From: Pseudocercospora fijiensis CIRAD86
Taxonomy: Eukaryota; Ascomycota; Dothideomycetes; Mycosphaerellales; Mycosphaerellaceae
Length of the DNA: 64,000 bases
NCBI RefSeq assembly: GCF_000340215.1
Contig: NW_006921533.1
Span: forward strand, 3,088,273-3,152,272
Direction of reading: 5' to 3'
Part shown: in pieces, positions 22,489 to 32,170 of the stretch
Layout of the letters: each line of letters starts with the position of its first letter
How positions within the stretch are numbered: the first letter of the stretch is position 1
Translations under genes and position numbers: made by a program
Notes under the pieces: generated by a model
What the model saw: only the letters and a program-made list of their open reading frames with translations
Database searches by the model: none
What the model was told of the DNA's origin: nothing

Positions 22489-23292
22489 TCATTCCTCGTC
22501 ATCATCGCTAGACATCATGCCCGAGTCCAAAGACTCTTCCTCGTCTTCCTCTTCAGCTTCTTCCTCGTCGCCATTGTCAATCTCCACGGAATCCCCGCCT
22601 CCAGACTCAGTCCCCTCCATGTTTTGAACCGTGACCTCGCGATTGCCTCCTACAGGGCCGCCATACCACTTCTCCAGTTCACGATCATGTGCAGCTGGGT
22701 TCGCCTGAAATTTCGCAACTGCGGTGCAGAGCTTTTTGATCTCGCCATCCCCTCCATAATCAAGGCAATACTCGCGAAGGCTCTCAAGCAGGGCAGCGCA
22801 GCTCGTGCCATCCTCCAGAGCGCCAACATGATAGGTAACCGCCATGTCCACCTGTTTCTGGCACTTCAGCCATTCTCCAAGCCTCTTCGCATCAAGTGTC
22901 TTAGTATTTGAGAAGTTCAGAAGCGCGATCAGCTTAGGTTGTGGACTAGCGCTCAGGCGCTGCTTCTGAATTTGGCTGAGAGACTTGATGAAAGCCTGTA
23001 GTGGTCGGAAATCTAGGTCCTGAACATCGGCGATAATCTTAGAGTGTCCAGAGGTGATGGCTTCGTGTAAAATGCGGGACGTGAGCTCGCGGCTGACTTG
23101 ACGGCAAAAGCGCGTAATGCCTATTTCGCCGAGAGGTACGAGCCACTGGTCGTAGAAGGGGCGGAGCTGCTTGTTCTTGATGAATCGAGTCTTGATTTGG
23201 TAGACTTTGACTTCGGAGAGGGCGGCGCTGTAGATGGCTTCGCGCAGTTCGGGTGCGATGCTCAAGAGGTTTGGCTTCTTTGAGTCCGCCAT
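22489..23292 (-). CDS. Acidic-tailed hypothetical protein (2EXR/F-box-like N-terminus)
   Basis: A 267-aa intronless frame. The start, MADSKKPNLLSIAPELREAIYSAAL, resembles the N-terminal motif of fungal 2EXR/F-box-like proteins (LLxLPxELRxxIY). The middle is helical with no recognised domain. The last 45 residues are almost purely acidic and Ser/Gly-rich (GDEEEAEEEDEEESLD...SSDDDEE), which suggests a disordered tail binding basic partners. It lies 166 bp from the end of the methyltransferase gene on the same strand. The function is unknown. Confidence 0.6.
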   Translation of the reverse strand: MADSKKPNLLSIAPELREAIYSAALSEVKVYQIKTRFIKNKQLRPFYDQWLVPLGEIGITRFCRQVSRELTSRILHEAITSGHSKIIADVQDLDFRPLQAFIKSLSQIQKQRLSASPQPKLIALLNFSNTKTLDAKRLGEWLKCQKQVDMAVTYHVGALEDGTSCAALLESLREYCLDYGGDGEIKKLCTAVAKFQANPAAHDRELEKWYGGPVGGNREVTVQNMEGTESGGGDSVEIDNGDEEEAEEEDEEESLDSGMMSSDDDEE

Positions 23293-23458
23293 GGCGATAC
23301 TATCTGGGAACGGACAGACGTCGTTGTCAAGGTTCAGCTTCCCCAGCTGGAGTCGGGTTGAAGAGCGAGGCGGAGAATGACGTAGGCTTCCGGCAAGTGA
23401 AGGTCACAGCTTTCACATGCCATGAAGTCTCCTTCTCCTTATGCACGACTAGAGGATC

Positions 23459-24325
23459 CTACTCCAATTTCTTCGCCCTGACTCTCAGCCTCATGTACCC
23501 AAGCACAATGCCACCCTCCTCCTGACTTCTGTCGACCGCATCCCCTAGAACGTTCACCACCCAATCCACCGCCTCATCCCTCTTTCCTGGCGCAACCTCT
23601 TCGACAGCATCTAGAAACACAAATCCCAGAGTTTCCACCCAAGCCTTCAGGTTCTCGACCTTCGTCGGCCGAAAGTGTAGGCCGCACTCCTCAACCTTGA
23701 ATCCAGCATCTTGCAGTGCATTTCTCATCCAGTGAGCAGTAGGAAAGAACCAAGGCATGATTTCCCTTCTCCGCTCCTGAGGAATGCCATAGTGAGCAAG
23801 CAAAGCCATGAAAGCAGTCACGGCCTCCGCCACATGTCCTGCACCTCCAAGCTCGCAGATCAAGTGACCACCAGGTTTCAGGAGTCGATAGATGTTTGGT
23901 AACGTAGCCTCTCGAGCCAAAGAAGAGCCTAGTATCCAGTGAAACGTCGAATTACTGAAGACCCAATCCCATCCTTCACCCCAAGGAATTACGCCAAGAC
24001 CTCCGTCTTCTGAAGGCGGGTCGTTGAGGTCGGAACAATCGTGTTCGATGAATCTCAAGTTTCCTGTGGGCTTGGCGGTATCTGTGTGAGTCTTGATTGC
24101 ATGCTCGACCATTGATTTCGAGGCGTCAAGGCCGACGACTGCGCCTTGTGGGACCTTCTTAGATAGCAGATCTGTGATTGCTCCATCACCGCTACCAATG
24201 TCCAGGATTGTGTCTGTAGGCTGAGGTGTGAGAAGAGCTTGTACGGGCCCGGAAAGTGCTGCTATGTGGGAGAGATTCTTTGCGTATGAGGCTCCGTTCC
24301 AACTGTCCTTCTTAGCTGGAGACAT
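23459..24325 (-). CDS. SAM-dependent methyltransferase (class I)
   Basis: A 288-aa frame. Motif I, DTILDIGSGDGAITDLL (about 38-54), is the AdoMet-binding loop. It is followed by the acidic strand-2 region VVGLDASKSM, the FIEHDCSDL region, motif IV WDWVFSNSTFHWI, and LLKPGGHLICELGGAGH. The SNSTFHWI/LKPGG combination is like trans-aconitate-type methyltransferases of small molecules. The C-terminal part carries PWFFPTAHWMRNALQDAGF, also typical of that group. The substrate is unknown. ATG 24325 (MSPAKKDSWNGASYAKN) is chosen because the fold begins there; an in-frame upstream stretch lacks family similarity. Confidence 0.85.
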   Translation of the reverse strand: MSPAKKDSWNGASYAKNLSHIAALSGPVQALLTPQPTDTILDIGSGDGAITDLLSKKVPQGAVVGLDASKSMVEHAIKTHTDTAKPTGNLRFIEHDCSDLNDPPSEDGGLGVIPWGEGWDWVFSNSTFHWILGSSLAREATLPNIYRLLKPGGHLICELGGAGHVAEAVTAFMALLAHYGIPQERRREIMPWFFPTAHWMRNALQDAGFKVEECGLHFRPTKVENLKAWVETLGFVFLDAVEEVAPGKRDEAVDWVVNVLGDAVDRSQEEGGIVLGYMRLRVRAKKLE

Positions 24326-25224
24326 GATATGATCGAGAACGAGGACTTCAGATAATATAGTTGGACGGTACTCTGACGTTTTGGGTACTCGGTGGAGGGC
24401 AGCTATCAAGACGTAGAAACCATGTCGATGAAGAGCTCGCTCACGGGCTGAGATCTGACGTCGCTATGTGAATGAGTAGGTGCCATGCGGGGATAGGTCT
24501 AATGCAGGTACAAACTCAATTTGCCATGATTCCGCCTGGATCACTCATGGCCAGATAGAAGGAAAATTTGACTAGTTCGGAGGTGTTGCAGGACTGGAAT
24601 AAGGTCTCATGGCGGGTTTCTCTTGATCAGCTCGCAACCAGAGCTGACTCAAATGGTTTTCGCAAGAATCCCCGGTCATGTGTATCTCTGAGATTGGAAA
24701 TTGTCTCGAGCGGGTCAGTCCATTGTTGTGCGACTTACAGCCATTCTTCAAGGCCGGGTCAGTCTTGAGATTCACAGAAATGCAGGTGATCCTTCTCGCG
24801 GTTGTAGATTTGGAGTTGCCATAAGCTGTCCGGGAAGAAATCTGAAGTCCAGCTCGAAGCAAAAAGCTTTATCCAAGTACCAGGCTTCACTGCCTCATCG
24901 AGATTGGGGTGTTGCTGTGCGCTCCTTTGGTCAACGAAAGAGAGGTGCCAACAGTGACGTGTGGTACTCTCACGAGGTCTTCGACAAGCCCAGCTTTCGC
25001 CGTGGAGCGATTCTGCCTAGCAAGGCGGATGACAATGAAGTGGTGTGAATATTTCAGATGCAGGGAATCTATACATACACTGCAAAGACTGTCGCTTTGC
25101 ATAGCTTTCTCAGTGCCGAGCACCTTTCTGTTGCTCAGCTGTACCTTGCTCCAACGCCATGTCCATGCAACACTGCAATGCAATCGTACAAATAACAGGA
25201 GCTCTTTCCCGAGGGGTCTTGTGA
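24326..25224. other. Intergenic region, no gene seen
   Basis: About 900 bp between the methyltransferase and the mitochondrial carrier, both on the minus strand. It contains the carrier's 3' flank and the methyltransferase promoter. Open frames of up to 115 codons occur on both strands, with no domain, signal or family resemblance. Confidence 0.4.
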
Positions 25225-26514
25225 CTAGCTGAATCCTCGCAAGCCGTCCTCGTCTTCAATCTTTACTAGTGGGTTTGCATCGAACCATCGCAGCAGCTTT
25301 TGGTATACAACCAACATGCATCCACTTTGTATACTGGTCCAAACTCCTCTCGGCCCAACTCCTCGAAACCACCCTGCAAGGCCTTCTGTTCGGTAAATGA
25401 TGCGCAAAGCTTTCATGACAGACTCGGTATCAAGTGGTACCTGGCCGTGATGTTTTAATGCTGTGCTCGGGCCTGAAGTAGAGATCGGTGCCCGTTGCTT
25501 GGGAGGGGCGGCTGGTGATGGAGTAGGTCGACGACGGTTCGCATTTGGCGTAGTAACGGGTGAGCCACCCGCATTCGCAGGCTTCGAAGATGTCTTCAAT
25601 TCCCTCGCTTTTGCTGCTAGTTCTGGATCAAGCTCAGTCTGGATCCTTGTCTTAACGACATCCAGCGGACATGTCAGTACGCCAGCCATGCCTCCAGCGC
25701 TTGCACCTGTGAGGATCTCGAGCCCGAGACCGATCTCCTTCCCTGGTCCCACCCACTCTTTCGCAAGTTTCTGCTCTTGCTCGTAGAATGCGAATTGGAG
25801 GGCGGAAAATGGCAGATCTCGGAACAGCGTCGCCTTATATCCTGAGAAGAGCTCACGCCAGCCTTCTTTGACGTATATTGTTTTCAGGGCATCCATGGTC
25901 GAGCGGTAGTTGTAGCCGCTCGTGAAATAAGGATTGTTATATCTTCCCTGCAGCTGCTGTCTCGTCTTGAGCACTTCTGTTGGCACATATAGAGGACTTG
26001 CTGCAAGATCCGCGACCCATCCACTTGCAAAGTATGCGACCCAAGGTGTCACTCCATTGTCAATCATCATTCTTTTGCTACTCTCATAGCAGCCGAAGAA
26101 GATCATGGTGCCAGCGATGCTCCCAACAAACGCTGGAGTCACACCTCCGTATAGCCCTCTCACAATGCCTTCCTGACGCAAGATGGTCCAATACGTGTTT
26201 CCCATGCTCGTATATTTCGGCGGCATATGAGGGTCGCCCTGCTGTCTTGTCTTGACTGTGTCCAAACTGTGCATCAACATATCACCCATTGCACCTCCCA
26301 AACCACCCGCCAGCATGGCATGAATGTACGGAGGCCGGTACGATTCATGCTCGAGATTTACAGCCTTTGCGGTGCTGCCTCTCGGTCTATTCGCGGATGA
26401 TCCTTCTGTCTTCCGTCGCGTATCCGATGGGAGGCCATTGTCGATATAGTTGAGAGGCACTTCCTTTTCGCCTGATGATGGGAAGAAGTATTCAGCCACA
26501 CGGGCCAATACCAT
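25225..26514 (-). CDS. Mitochondrial carrier (SLC25), MME1/YMR166C-like
   Basis: A 429-aa intronless frame with three carrier repeats. The signature motifs are HSLDTVKTRQQ (repeat 1, Pro replaced by Ser), VPTEVLKTRQQ (repeat 2) and CPLDVVKTRIQ (repeat 3), each followed by the second-helix EG/G patterns (LRQEGIVRGLYGG, VKEGWRELFSGY, YRTEGLAGWFRGVGPR). Such proteins are six-helix antiporters or uniporters of the inner membrane. Overall layout resembles the yeast YMR166C (Mme1) and SAM-carrier-like branch, for which magnesium export has been reported. A Pro/Ser/Lys-rich loop of about 60 residues (KTSSKPANAG to ALKHHGQV) is inserted in repeat 3. ATG 26514 begins MVLARVAEYFF; the upstream in-frame extension crosses a possible intron and is left out. 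Confidence 0.82.
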   Translation of the reverse strand: MVLARVAEYFFPSSGEKEVPLNYIDNGLPSDTRRKTEGSSANRPRGSTAKAVNLEHESYRPPYIHAMLAGGLGGAMGDMLMHSLDTVKTRQQGDPHMPPKYTSMGNTYWTILRQEGIVRGLYGGVTPAFVGSIAGTMIFFGCYESSKRMMIDNGVTPWVAYFASGWVADLAASPLYVPTEVLKTRQQLQGRYNNPYFTSGYNYRSTMDALKTIYVKEGWRELFSGYKATLFRDLPFSALQFAFYEQEQKLAKEWVGPGKEIGLGLEILTGASAGGMAGVLTCPLDVVKTRIQTELDPELAAKARELKTSSKPANAGGSPVTTPNANRRRPTPSPAAPPKQRAPISTSGPSTALKHHGQVPLDTESVMKALRIIYRTEGLAGWFRGVGPRGVWTSIQSGCMLVVYQKLLRWFDANPLVKIEDEDGLRGFS

Positions 26515-27141
26515 AGGGAGAGAGGTTACCTCCTGGAGGAAAGCATGCGATGTGTTAGGAGGATGTTGTTGGTTGCACCTGATCAATGCGGAAAAGCAGA
26601 GATGCTTTGGCACTGCCTATTGCTTTTGAGGTCTGACTCCTGATGGTAGTTGGTCGATGGGCGTAGTGTGGGCGTATGCAGCTGTCTGTTCAATTTTCGC
26701 AGTCGGCTCGGAGGTCCGAGGAACGACGTGAACTGTTGAGCCAGCGCTGCCTGAGGTTTGTCTTCACTTTCCCTCTACTCTGCAGCACCAACAATTTCGC
26801 ATGAGGGCAGGACTTCAGACATCGTGTGTCGGCATCACATTCTGCTCTGTGTCTCAGTACAGTACAGTATGCTTCAACCGGTGAACAAGCTGCTCCTAGG
26901 CACGTGAGATCATATCCATTTCTGGCTGAGGCTCTTCATTGCCAAGACCAACCGGAAGAAGCCGCATCTCGTTTGTTTACATCCGAAGCCTTAATCGCAT
27001 CTCTTGTTGTTCTTCACGCGACACCATATGGCAACACACCATCCGTTGCTTCATTACCTCCGTGAATAGCTCTACCGCGATCGCATAGCTTACGCGACTA
27101 CGACCATACCACTTTTGTTCAAATCCGTTACCCATCACACC
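26515..27141. other. Divergent promoter region
   Basis: About 630 bp between the mitochondrial carrier (minus) and the SAP/HeH-like membrane protein gene (plus). It presumably contains both promoters. No further gene is seen. Confidence 0.45.
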
Positions 27142-28346
27142 ATGTCGCACTCTTGGCTACAGCGGCAGCGAAAGCAGGCCTTGCTAGATCTCTCTAAAGA
27201 AGCTGGTTTGGAACTGTATGACGCGTAGCATTGCGTGATCGCGACCTCTGCTAATGCTGTCGAGCAGGAACGAAGATCTCCGCAAAGATGAAATCGTAGA
27301 AACCCTCGACGAGTACCTCCCAAATAACAAAACGCGTCTTCAGAGCAATTCAGCTTTCGATGGCTATTGGGTCACAAGACGTGGAACAACGCCATTCAAG
27401 ACACGTGAAAGCACAGCTGCATTTGTTCCAGAGGCAGTCGAGGACGCCGTGAATGAGGTCAAGAGTGTTGTCAAGGGCAGGCCACGACGCGCCACAAGGG
27501 TCAAGCAAGAGTCTGAGTACGTGTCGACACTTATCTTCACGATTCCCACCGCTAACCAGTATCAGCGATGATGCCACTTTCTCTTCGCCAATTGCTTCCG
27601 CGAGTGCCGCGGCGAGCGACGCGATTTCTGCTGTGACATCTGCTCTCAGCCCCTCTGGCCAACTTAGTTCGCGTACTCCAGCAACACGTGCCCGCAGAAT
27701 ATCCCAGCTTCCAGGACCGCCATCTCCCGCGACTGTTGCTGACATCGTGGAAGAAGAATCTGCGCACTTCATGGAACGCCTGAACGACCTCTACACTCTT
27801 TCTGGCATTGATGATTACATTGCAAATCTACGGGAAGCTTGCTCCAGTGTGACGGCTATCCAGACCACGTTCCTGATCATCGAAGCATTTGCTCTTCAGC
27901 GAGCTGTCATGCCATGGGAATGGCGATTCAAAACACCTGCTTTTCCGGCAGCTCACATCCCTAGCATCTCGGTCATCCTGCCGGACCTGTTCGTCCTCGT
28001 CACCGGATCCTACTGGTCAAAGACTCTACTCTTCAGCGCCACCAATGTGATACTGCCTTGGATCCTTGCATACTTCTACAACCTGACTATCCGCGACGTC
28101 AAGCGGGGAAATGCACGTGTATCTGTTGCAAGATACCAAGCAGACCCTTTCACTTTCAATGTTGTGAAAGGCTTACTTGTCTGGTTGGTGTATGGGCAGG
28201 GCGTTAGCTTTGGCTTGATCAATCGCGAAGTCGCACAAGATGTCAATCGGTATATCTATGGCGGAGCTACCGCCATGATTGTCTCCAGCGTGATTGGAGC
28301 GACAGCAGCATTGTATGAGGCTGCGCAGCGTCGCACAGTCGCTTGA
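27142..28346 (+). CDS. SAP/HeH-like membrane protein, three exons
   Basis: Exons 27142-27215, 27268-27516 and 27566-28346 (introns 52 and 49 nt, with CTAATG and GCTAAC branch-like sites) give 367 aa. The N-terminus, MSHSWLQRQRKQALLDLSKEAGL with DLRKDEIVETLDEYL after intron 1, has the two-helix pattern of a SAP or HeH motif, used elsewhere for DNA or chromatin binding. A Ser/Pro/Arg-rich linker follows, then three to four hydrophobic segments (AIQTTFLIIEAFALQR, ISVILPDLFVLVTGSYW, LLFSATNVILPWILAYFY, GGATAMIVSSVIGATAALYEA). The domain order is conserved in ascomycete proteins of unknown function. A nuclear-envelope or ER location is inferred from the SAP-plus-membrane layout. Both splice junctions keep the helix pattern intact. 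Confidence 0.75.
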
Positions 28347-29708
28347 GAGTGATGAGAGGAGATGTTGCATGATGATAACGACTGGTGTGAAGACAGCAGG
28401 ATACCCACGGAGCGGCTTTTGAGGCGTTTGCTATTTGCGATATCGTTGATTCAATCGTTGGAAAGGTCACGGAGTCTCGGCGTCTTCTTGGAATGCTGAA
28501 CAGCACATGTGCTGACTGTACAGAGACACTGAGACCAACACAGACAACCGGAATGACTATGGATGCGATGGGACAGCTGTTGTTGGCGTTCATCGGGCTT
28601 TGACTCTTGTTATGTCTTTGGCAGCGCGGCAACGTGGTTCACCATGCAACGAAGCTATTTGTTCAATCAAGACTCTAGATTCGAAGGAAGCATCCTCGCT
28701 CATTCGTCCTACCAATCCACAACAGCCATGCACGTGTGGGAGACGAAGAAGCTGTAGATCAAAGCGGCTCTACTCCGCTGCACATATATCAAGCGCGTGG
28801 GTGATCGGAAGAGCGACAGATCGCTTTCGGATTGGTCAAGAATATGACCAGTTTGCAGCGCCATAGACGCAGAGTAGTCTGCAAAGGGGATGCAAGCGAG
28901 GGGGATTCTGCTGGTTCTCGTCCCCGTCTAGCTCTCAATGGACAGAATCAGAGGGAAATCCGGCGCTGGGCGTGCTTCATCACCCGGTTCGTAGCACTCT
29001 GATGCCGCCAAAGTACCCTGATTTCTGCCGTCAATTTTTACGCAGAGTTTGATGACCCACTGCGTGCGGGCTAGAAACGCAACTTCCTCAACCACAGCTC
29101 ATCACACGCTTTCATCAACACAAAACACGCACGCAGGAATGTCATCTGTGGAGCTCATCGGTATTCATCTGTCAGGCCATGGAACTTGCGGAACTTGCCC
29201 GGCTGCTTGAAATAGATTGAAAAGGCACCACGTCATACGCGACGATCAGGCTCTCGTGGCGCAACGGGTGTGGAACGGTATGCCTCCTGTCAGCTTGCAT
29301 GTCAATCGGGAAAACAACGGCCATACTTCGCACGCAAGACGCAATCCCCATGCATGAGGAGCAGAATCTTGTCGCCCTGCCGAAAATGTCTCGAAAATTG
29401 CTGGCAGACGTCAACTTGTGACGATGCTCCACGTTTTCCTGTGGCCTGTCCCGAGCCAAATTTGGCTGCACGATATGATGTGATCGACAGCGTCAACATT
29501 ATTCATCTCACTGAGTCAAAGGCTGAAGCTAACCGAGCGCCGTCGCCAACTCTGGCAACGCTCGCATGGGATGATGGGACACGCAAACGCGCGGAGAATA
29601 TACATAGGGGACCCATGCATGTCCTTCGTATTCTGATCCATCTATCTGCTCTTTTCTGACCCTATACACTCTCTACTTGGCAGAAGAAACAGCATCTTAC
29701 CTTTCAAT
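28347..29708. other. Intergenic region, 1.36 kb
   Basis: No gene is recognised between the membrane protein gene and the PR-1-like gene, although open frames up to about 130 codons exist. The segment directly upstream of 29,709 is pyrimidine-rich (the TCTCTACTTGG area) and is the likely promoter and leader of the secreted protein. Confidence 0.4.
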
Positions 29709-30482
29709 ATGCTTTGGGCTCTTGCTTTGACCACTTTCGTGGCAGGATCTGTGGCCGTGCCACATGCTGGCGACCACGGACACCTTCACAAGCGTGGTCT
29801 TGAGAAGCGTTTTGACTATTCTAACTTGGTGGTCGTTCACCACAACATTCACCGCACCAACCATTCTGCTTCGCCTCTCACCTACGACGAAGGCCTCGCC
29901 AGCACTGCTGCAAAGATTGCCGCGACATGCAACTTCGAGCACCAGATGTGGGCATACGATTCGCGATTTGCTCTCTTCTCATGCTTATACTGACGTCGGA
30001 AAGGGATGTCGATGGCGGTGGATACGGCCAAAACCTTGCCGCTGGGACCACTGCTGAAGCGATTGGCGATGCCATCACTGACATGTGGTACAACGGTACG
30101 GCAACGAGTAGATGCGACTCTTCAAAGAATACCTATTGACTCTTCTTCAGGCGAGGTCGTATACTTCGCCAACGACTATGGCCAGCCAGACCCAGACATG
30201 AGCAACTTCGAGAAATGGGGACACTTCAGTCAGATGGTCTGGAACGCTACTGAGAAGGTCGGCTGCGCTACTCAGTCTTGCCCCGGCGGCGTACAGAACG
30301 CCGCAGGCATTGACACCCTCACAGTCTGCAACTACAGCCCTGCCGGTAAGTCATACAAGTCAATCACGACGATGGGAGTTAGGTATGCTGACTCGATATT
30401 AGGTAATGTTGCTGGCCAGTACGGCGACAACATTGGTACCCCCAAGGGCATGTCATCAAAGCTTGGCTCTTACACCGGTTGA
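29709..30482 (+). CDS. PR-1-like CAP/SCP domain secreted protein
   Basis: Exons 29709-29947, 30004-30095, 30151-30345 and 30403-30482 (introns 55-57 nt) give 201 aa. A signal peptide (MLWALALTTFVAGSVAVP) is followed by Kex2-like dibasic sites (HLHKR, LEKR). The CAP domain runs VVHHNIHRTNHSASPLTYDEGLASTAAKIAATC, then GGGYGQNLA, MWYNGE, then the CAP signature HFSQMVWNATEKVGCATQSC and the second signature TVCNYSPAGN. The cavity His and Glu residues (HHN, FEH, WYNGE, GHFSQ) are present. Fungal PR-1-like (Pry-type) proteins bind sterols and fatty acids outside the cell, and some aid virulence. All three junctions complete a conserved motif, supporting the model. Confidence 0.9.
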
Positions 30483-30721
30483 AAAGCATAGACGATAGAT
30501 CAACAGTTGAAAGTCAGACGAGTCTGTCGAATTTCGAGTCACGAAAATCTTAGCAAGGATGCCAACAGCACTGGGGTGTAAAAGTTCAAAGAAAAGTACA
30601 GTGCTGGGTAGGGACGCAGCGCGCTCCGAACTCTTCCATCTTCCCGATTTCCATTGCTCTCTTCCCGCCGACGAAGTGCACGTCTGTACCAAGAGTTTCC
30701 ATACCCACAGACTGGCACTTG

Positions 30722-30882
30722 CCATCTCTTTACTCATGGTCTCCACCTTCAATTTTCTGCCCGATTGGCAGCAGTTGCGAAAGCATCAGGCCCTCCCTTG
30801 CCGTCTCTTTATTTATGATGTCCACCTCCAACTTTCTGCCCGGCTAGTGGCAGCTGGGACAGAATTGGGTCCTCCCTTGCCC
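30722..30882. repeat. Degenerate 79-bp tandem duplication
   Basis: Two adjacent copies with a period of 79 bp share ctcttta, tccacct, tttctgcccg, ggcagc and cctcccttgcc blocks at matching positions. The copies have diverged by substitutions and small indels. They sit between the PR-1-like gene and the decayed 3' end of an F-box gene, and may be remnants of that gene's repeats. Confidence 0.6.
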
Positions 30883-30895
30883 TCCATGAAACCTT

Positions 30896-31321
30896 TCACC
30901 AGCCATCATACTTCGCAAATCTCCAGTTCTCTTCCGTTACGACATCCGTATCGACCAACAACTTCAGACCAGTCCACGCCTCCAAATGTAACGACGCCGA
31001 CTTATTATAGTCGATCACATTCCCAGCACCAGCCCAGACCCCAAAGCCGAAAACCCGAACATTATTCAAACTGAGCTTTTTGCTGAGATACATGTTGGCG
31101 AAATGAACACAGACCGCCCAGGTTCAAGAACAGATAATCCAGCTCTAGTGTCTCCAGCGCCGGAAAGCCCTCCTTTTTTTAGTTATTTGAAGCAATTGAA
31201 ATCGCACAGCAACGCCTCGTGCTGATGGCGGTCATGTAGCGCAAGGAATTTCAATCGCGGCGCTTTCGACAGCATGGTCCATGAAGTCAAATCCGCGCTG
31301 CTGTTGCAGCTCGCAGCCCCC
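30896..31321 (-). pseudogene. Frame-broken 3' part of F-box/LRR-like gene
   Basis: Downstream of the stop at 31,322, coding-like sequence continues on the same strand but in successive different frames: DLTSWTMLSKAPRLKFLALHD (about 31,215-31,280), then FPALETLELDYLFLNLGG (about 31,120-31,175), then KLSLNNVRVFGFGV...LHLEAWTGLKLLV (30,900-31,080). These read like leucine-rich repeat strands of a fungal F-box protein. The changes of frame, with no good splice sites between them and a G5 run at the first, suggest indel decay. If introns explain the shifts, this is instead the rest of a working gene. Confidence 0.5.
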
Positions 31322-31975
31322 TCACGGCTCTTCCTTTTCCCAGAGCGAGATGCGGAGGGAGGTGAGTGTTTGAAGGACGGAACGGAAGGCGTTGCATTGA
31401 GCTGGTACTTGCAGCAACTTTTGGTATGGCAGACTCCACTGCAAGTCGTCATCATCCTCGTCTCTACCAATGATCAGCTCATCGATTTCGAATTGATGGC
31501 CTTCGAGACCCTCTGGGACGAGACGCAGTGGCCGAGTCTGTTCGGAAAGCACTTCCACATTATTCCTATGCAAGCGAAATTCGCTCGTGATGCGGATTGC
31601 TTTGAGACGCTGGTGTTGACTCAGTGCTGCGAAGAGCGCTTTGAGCTGCTTTTGGATGGTTTCATCAAAAGGGTCTGTACAGGCTGCTGCTGTGTTCTTG
31701 TCGTCTGCCTTCAACTCGAGAATCAAAGACTGCATCTTTGAGCCTATGGTGTTGTTCTGAGCGATCTTTAGAAAGATTTTTAAACTGTTGCCGATGTCGT
31801 CTTTGCGCCTATCGCAGTTCACACTGCAGTCGCGGAAATGCACAGCGGCGTAGTGATCGAGGACTTTGGCGGCGCATGTCCTGCTCGTGAGACGGAGGTG
31901 TGGTAGATCGGACGGATGGAGTTGTGTGATGACGAGATCAAACAACTCTTGCGAGAGTGTTTCGAGGTGTGACAT
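31322..31975 (-). CDS. F-box protein, N-terminal part intact
   Basis: A 217-residue frame from ATG 31975. The F-box is at the very start: LETLSQELFDLVITQLHPSDLPHLRLTSRTCAAK (about 3-37). The remainder is a helical/LRR-like region (MQSLILELKADDK, LFAALSQHQRLKAIRITSEF, FEIDELIIG) that ends at SLWEKEEP. F-box proteins recruit substrates to SCF ubiquitin ligases through Skp1. The frame upstream of 31,975 is open, but the F-box position favours this start. Because LRR-like coding continues downstream in other frames, the gene is probably a pseudogene or is truncated. Confidence 0.6.
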   Translation of the reverse strand: MSHLETLSQELFDLVITQLHPSDLPHLRLTSRTCAAKVLDHYAAVHFRDCSVNCDRRKDDIGNSLKIFLKIAQNNTIGSKMQSLILELKADDKNTAAACTDPFDETIQKQLKALFAALSQHQRLKAIRITSEFRLHRNNVEVLSEQTRPLRLVPEGLEGHQFEIDELIIGRDEDDDDLQWSLPYQKLLQVPAQCNAFRSVLQTLTSLRISLWEKEEP

Positions 31976-32170
31976 TTTGGCGATGATGTTTCGATTCTTA
32001 GGTGAGGGCTTTGGGACGTCGAGAGTCAAAGAGAAGGCATGGTCTGAGCGCCACGAGCCGCGGGCCAAAGTCAACAGCATGTGAGATTTGGGGAAGTGAA
32101 TTGCGCATAGCGCGCCCGTGAGTTGATAGGCGTGGAGTCGCATTCATACAACATCTACCGGACATAATAT

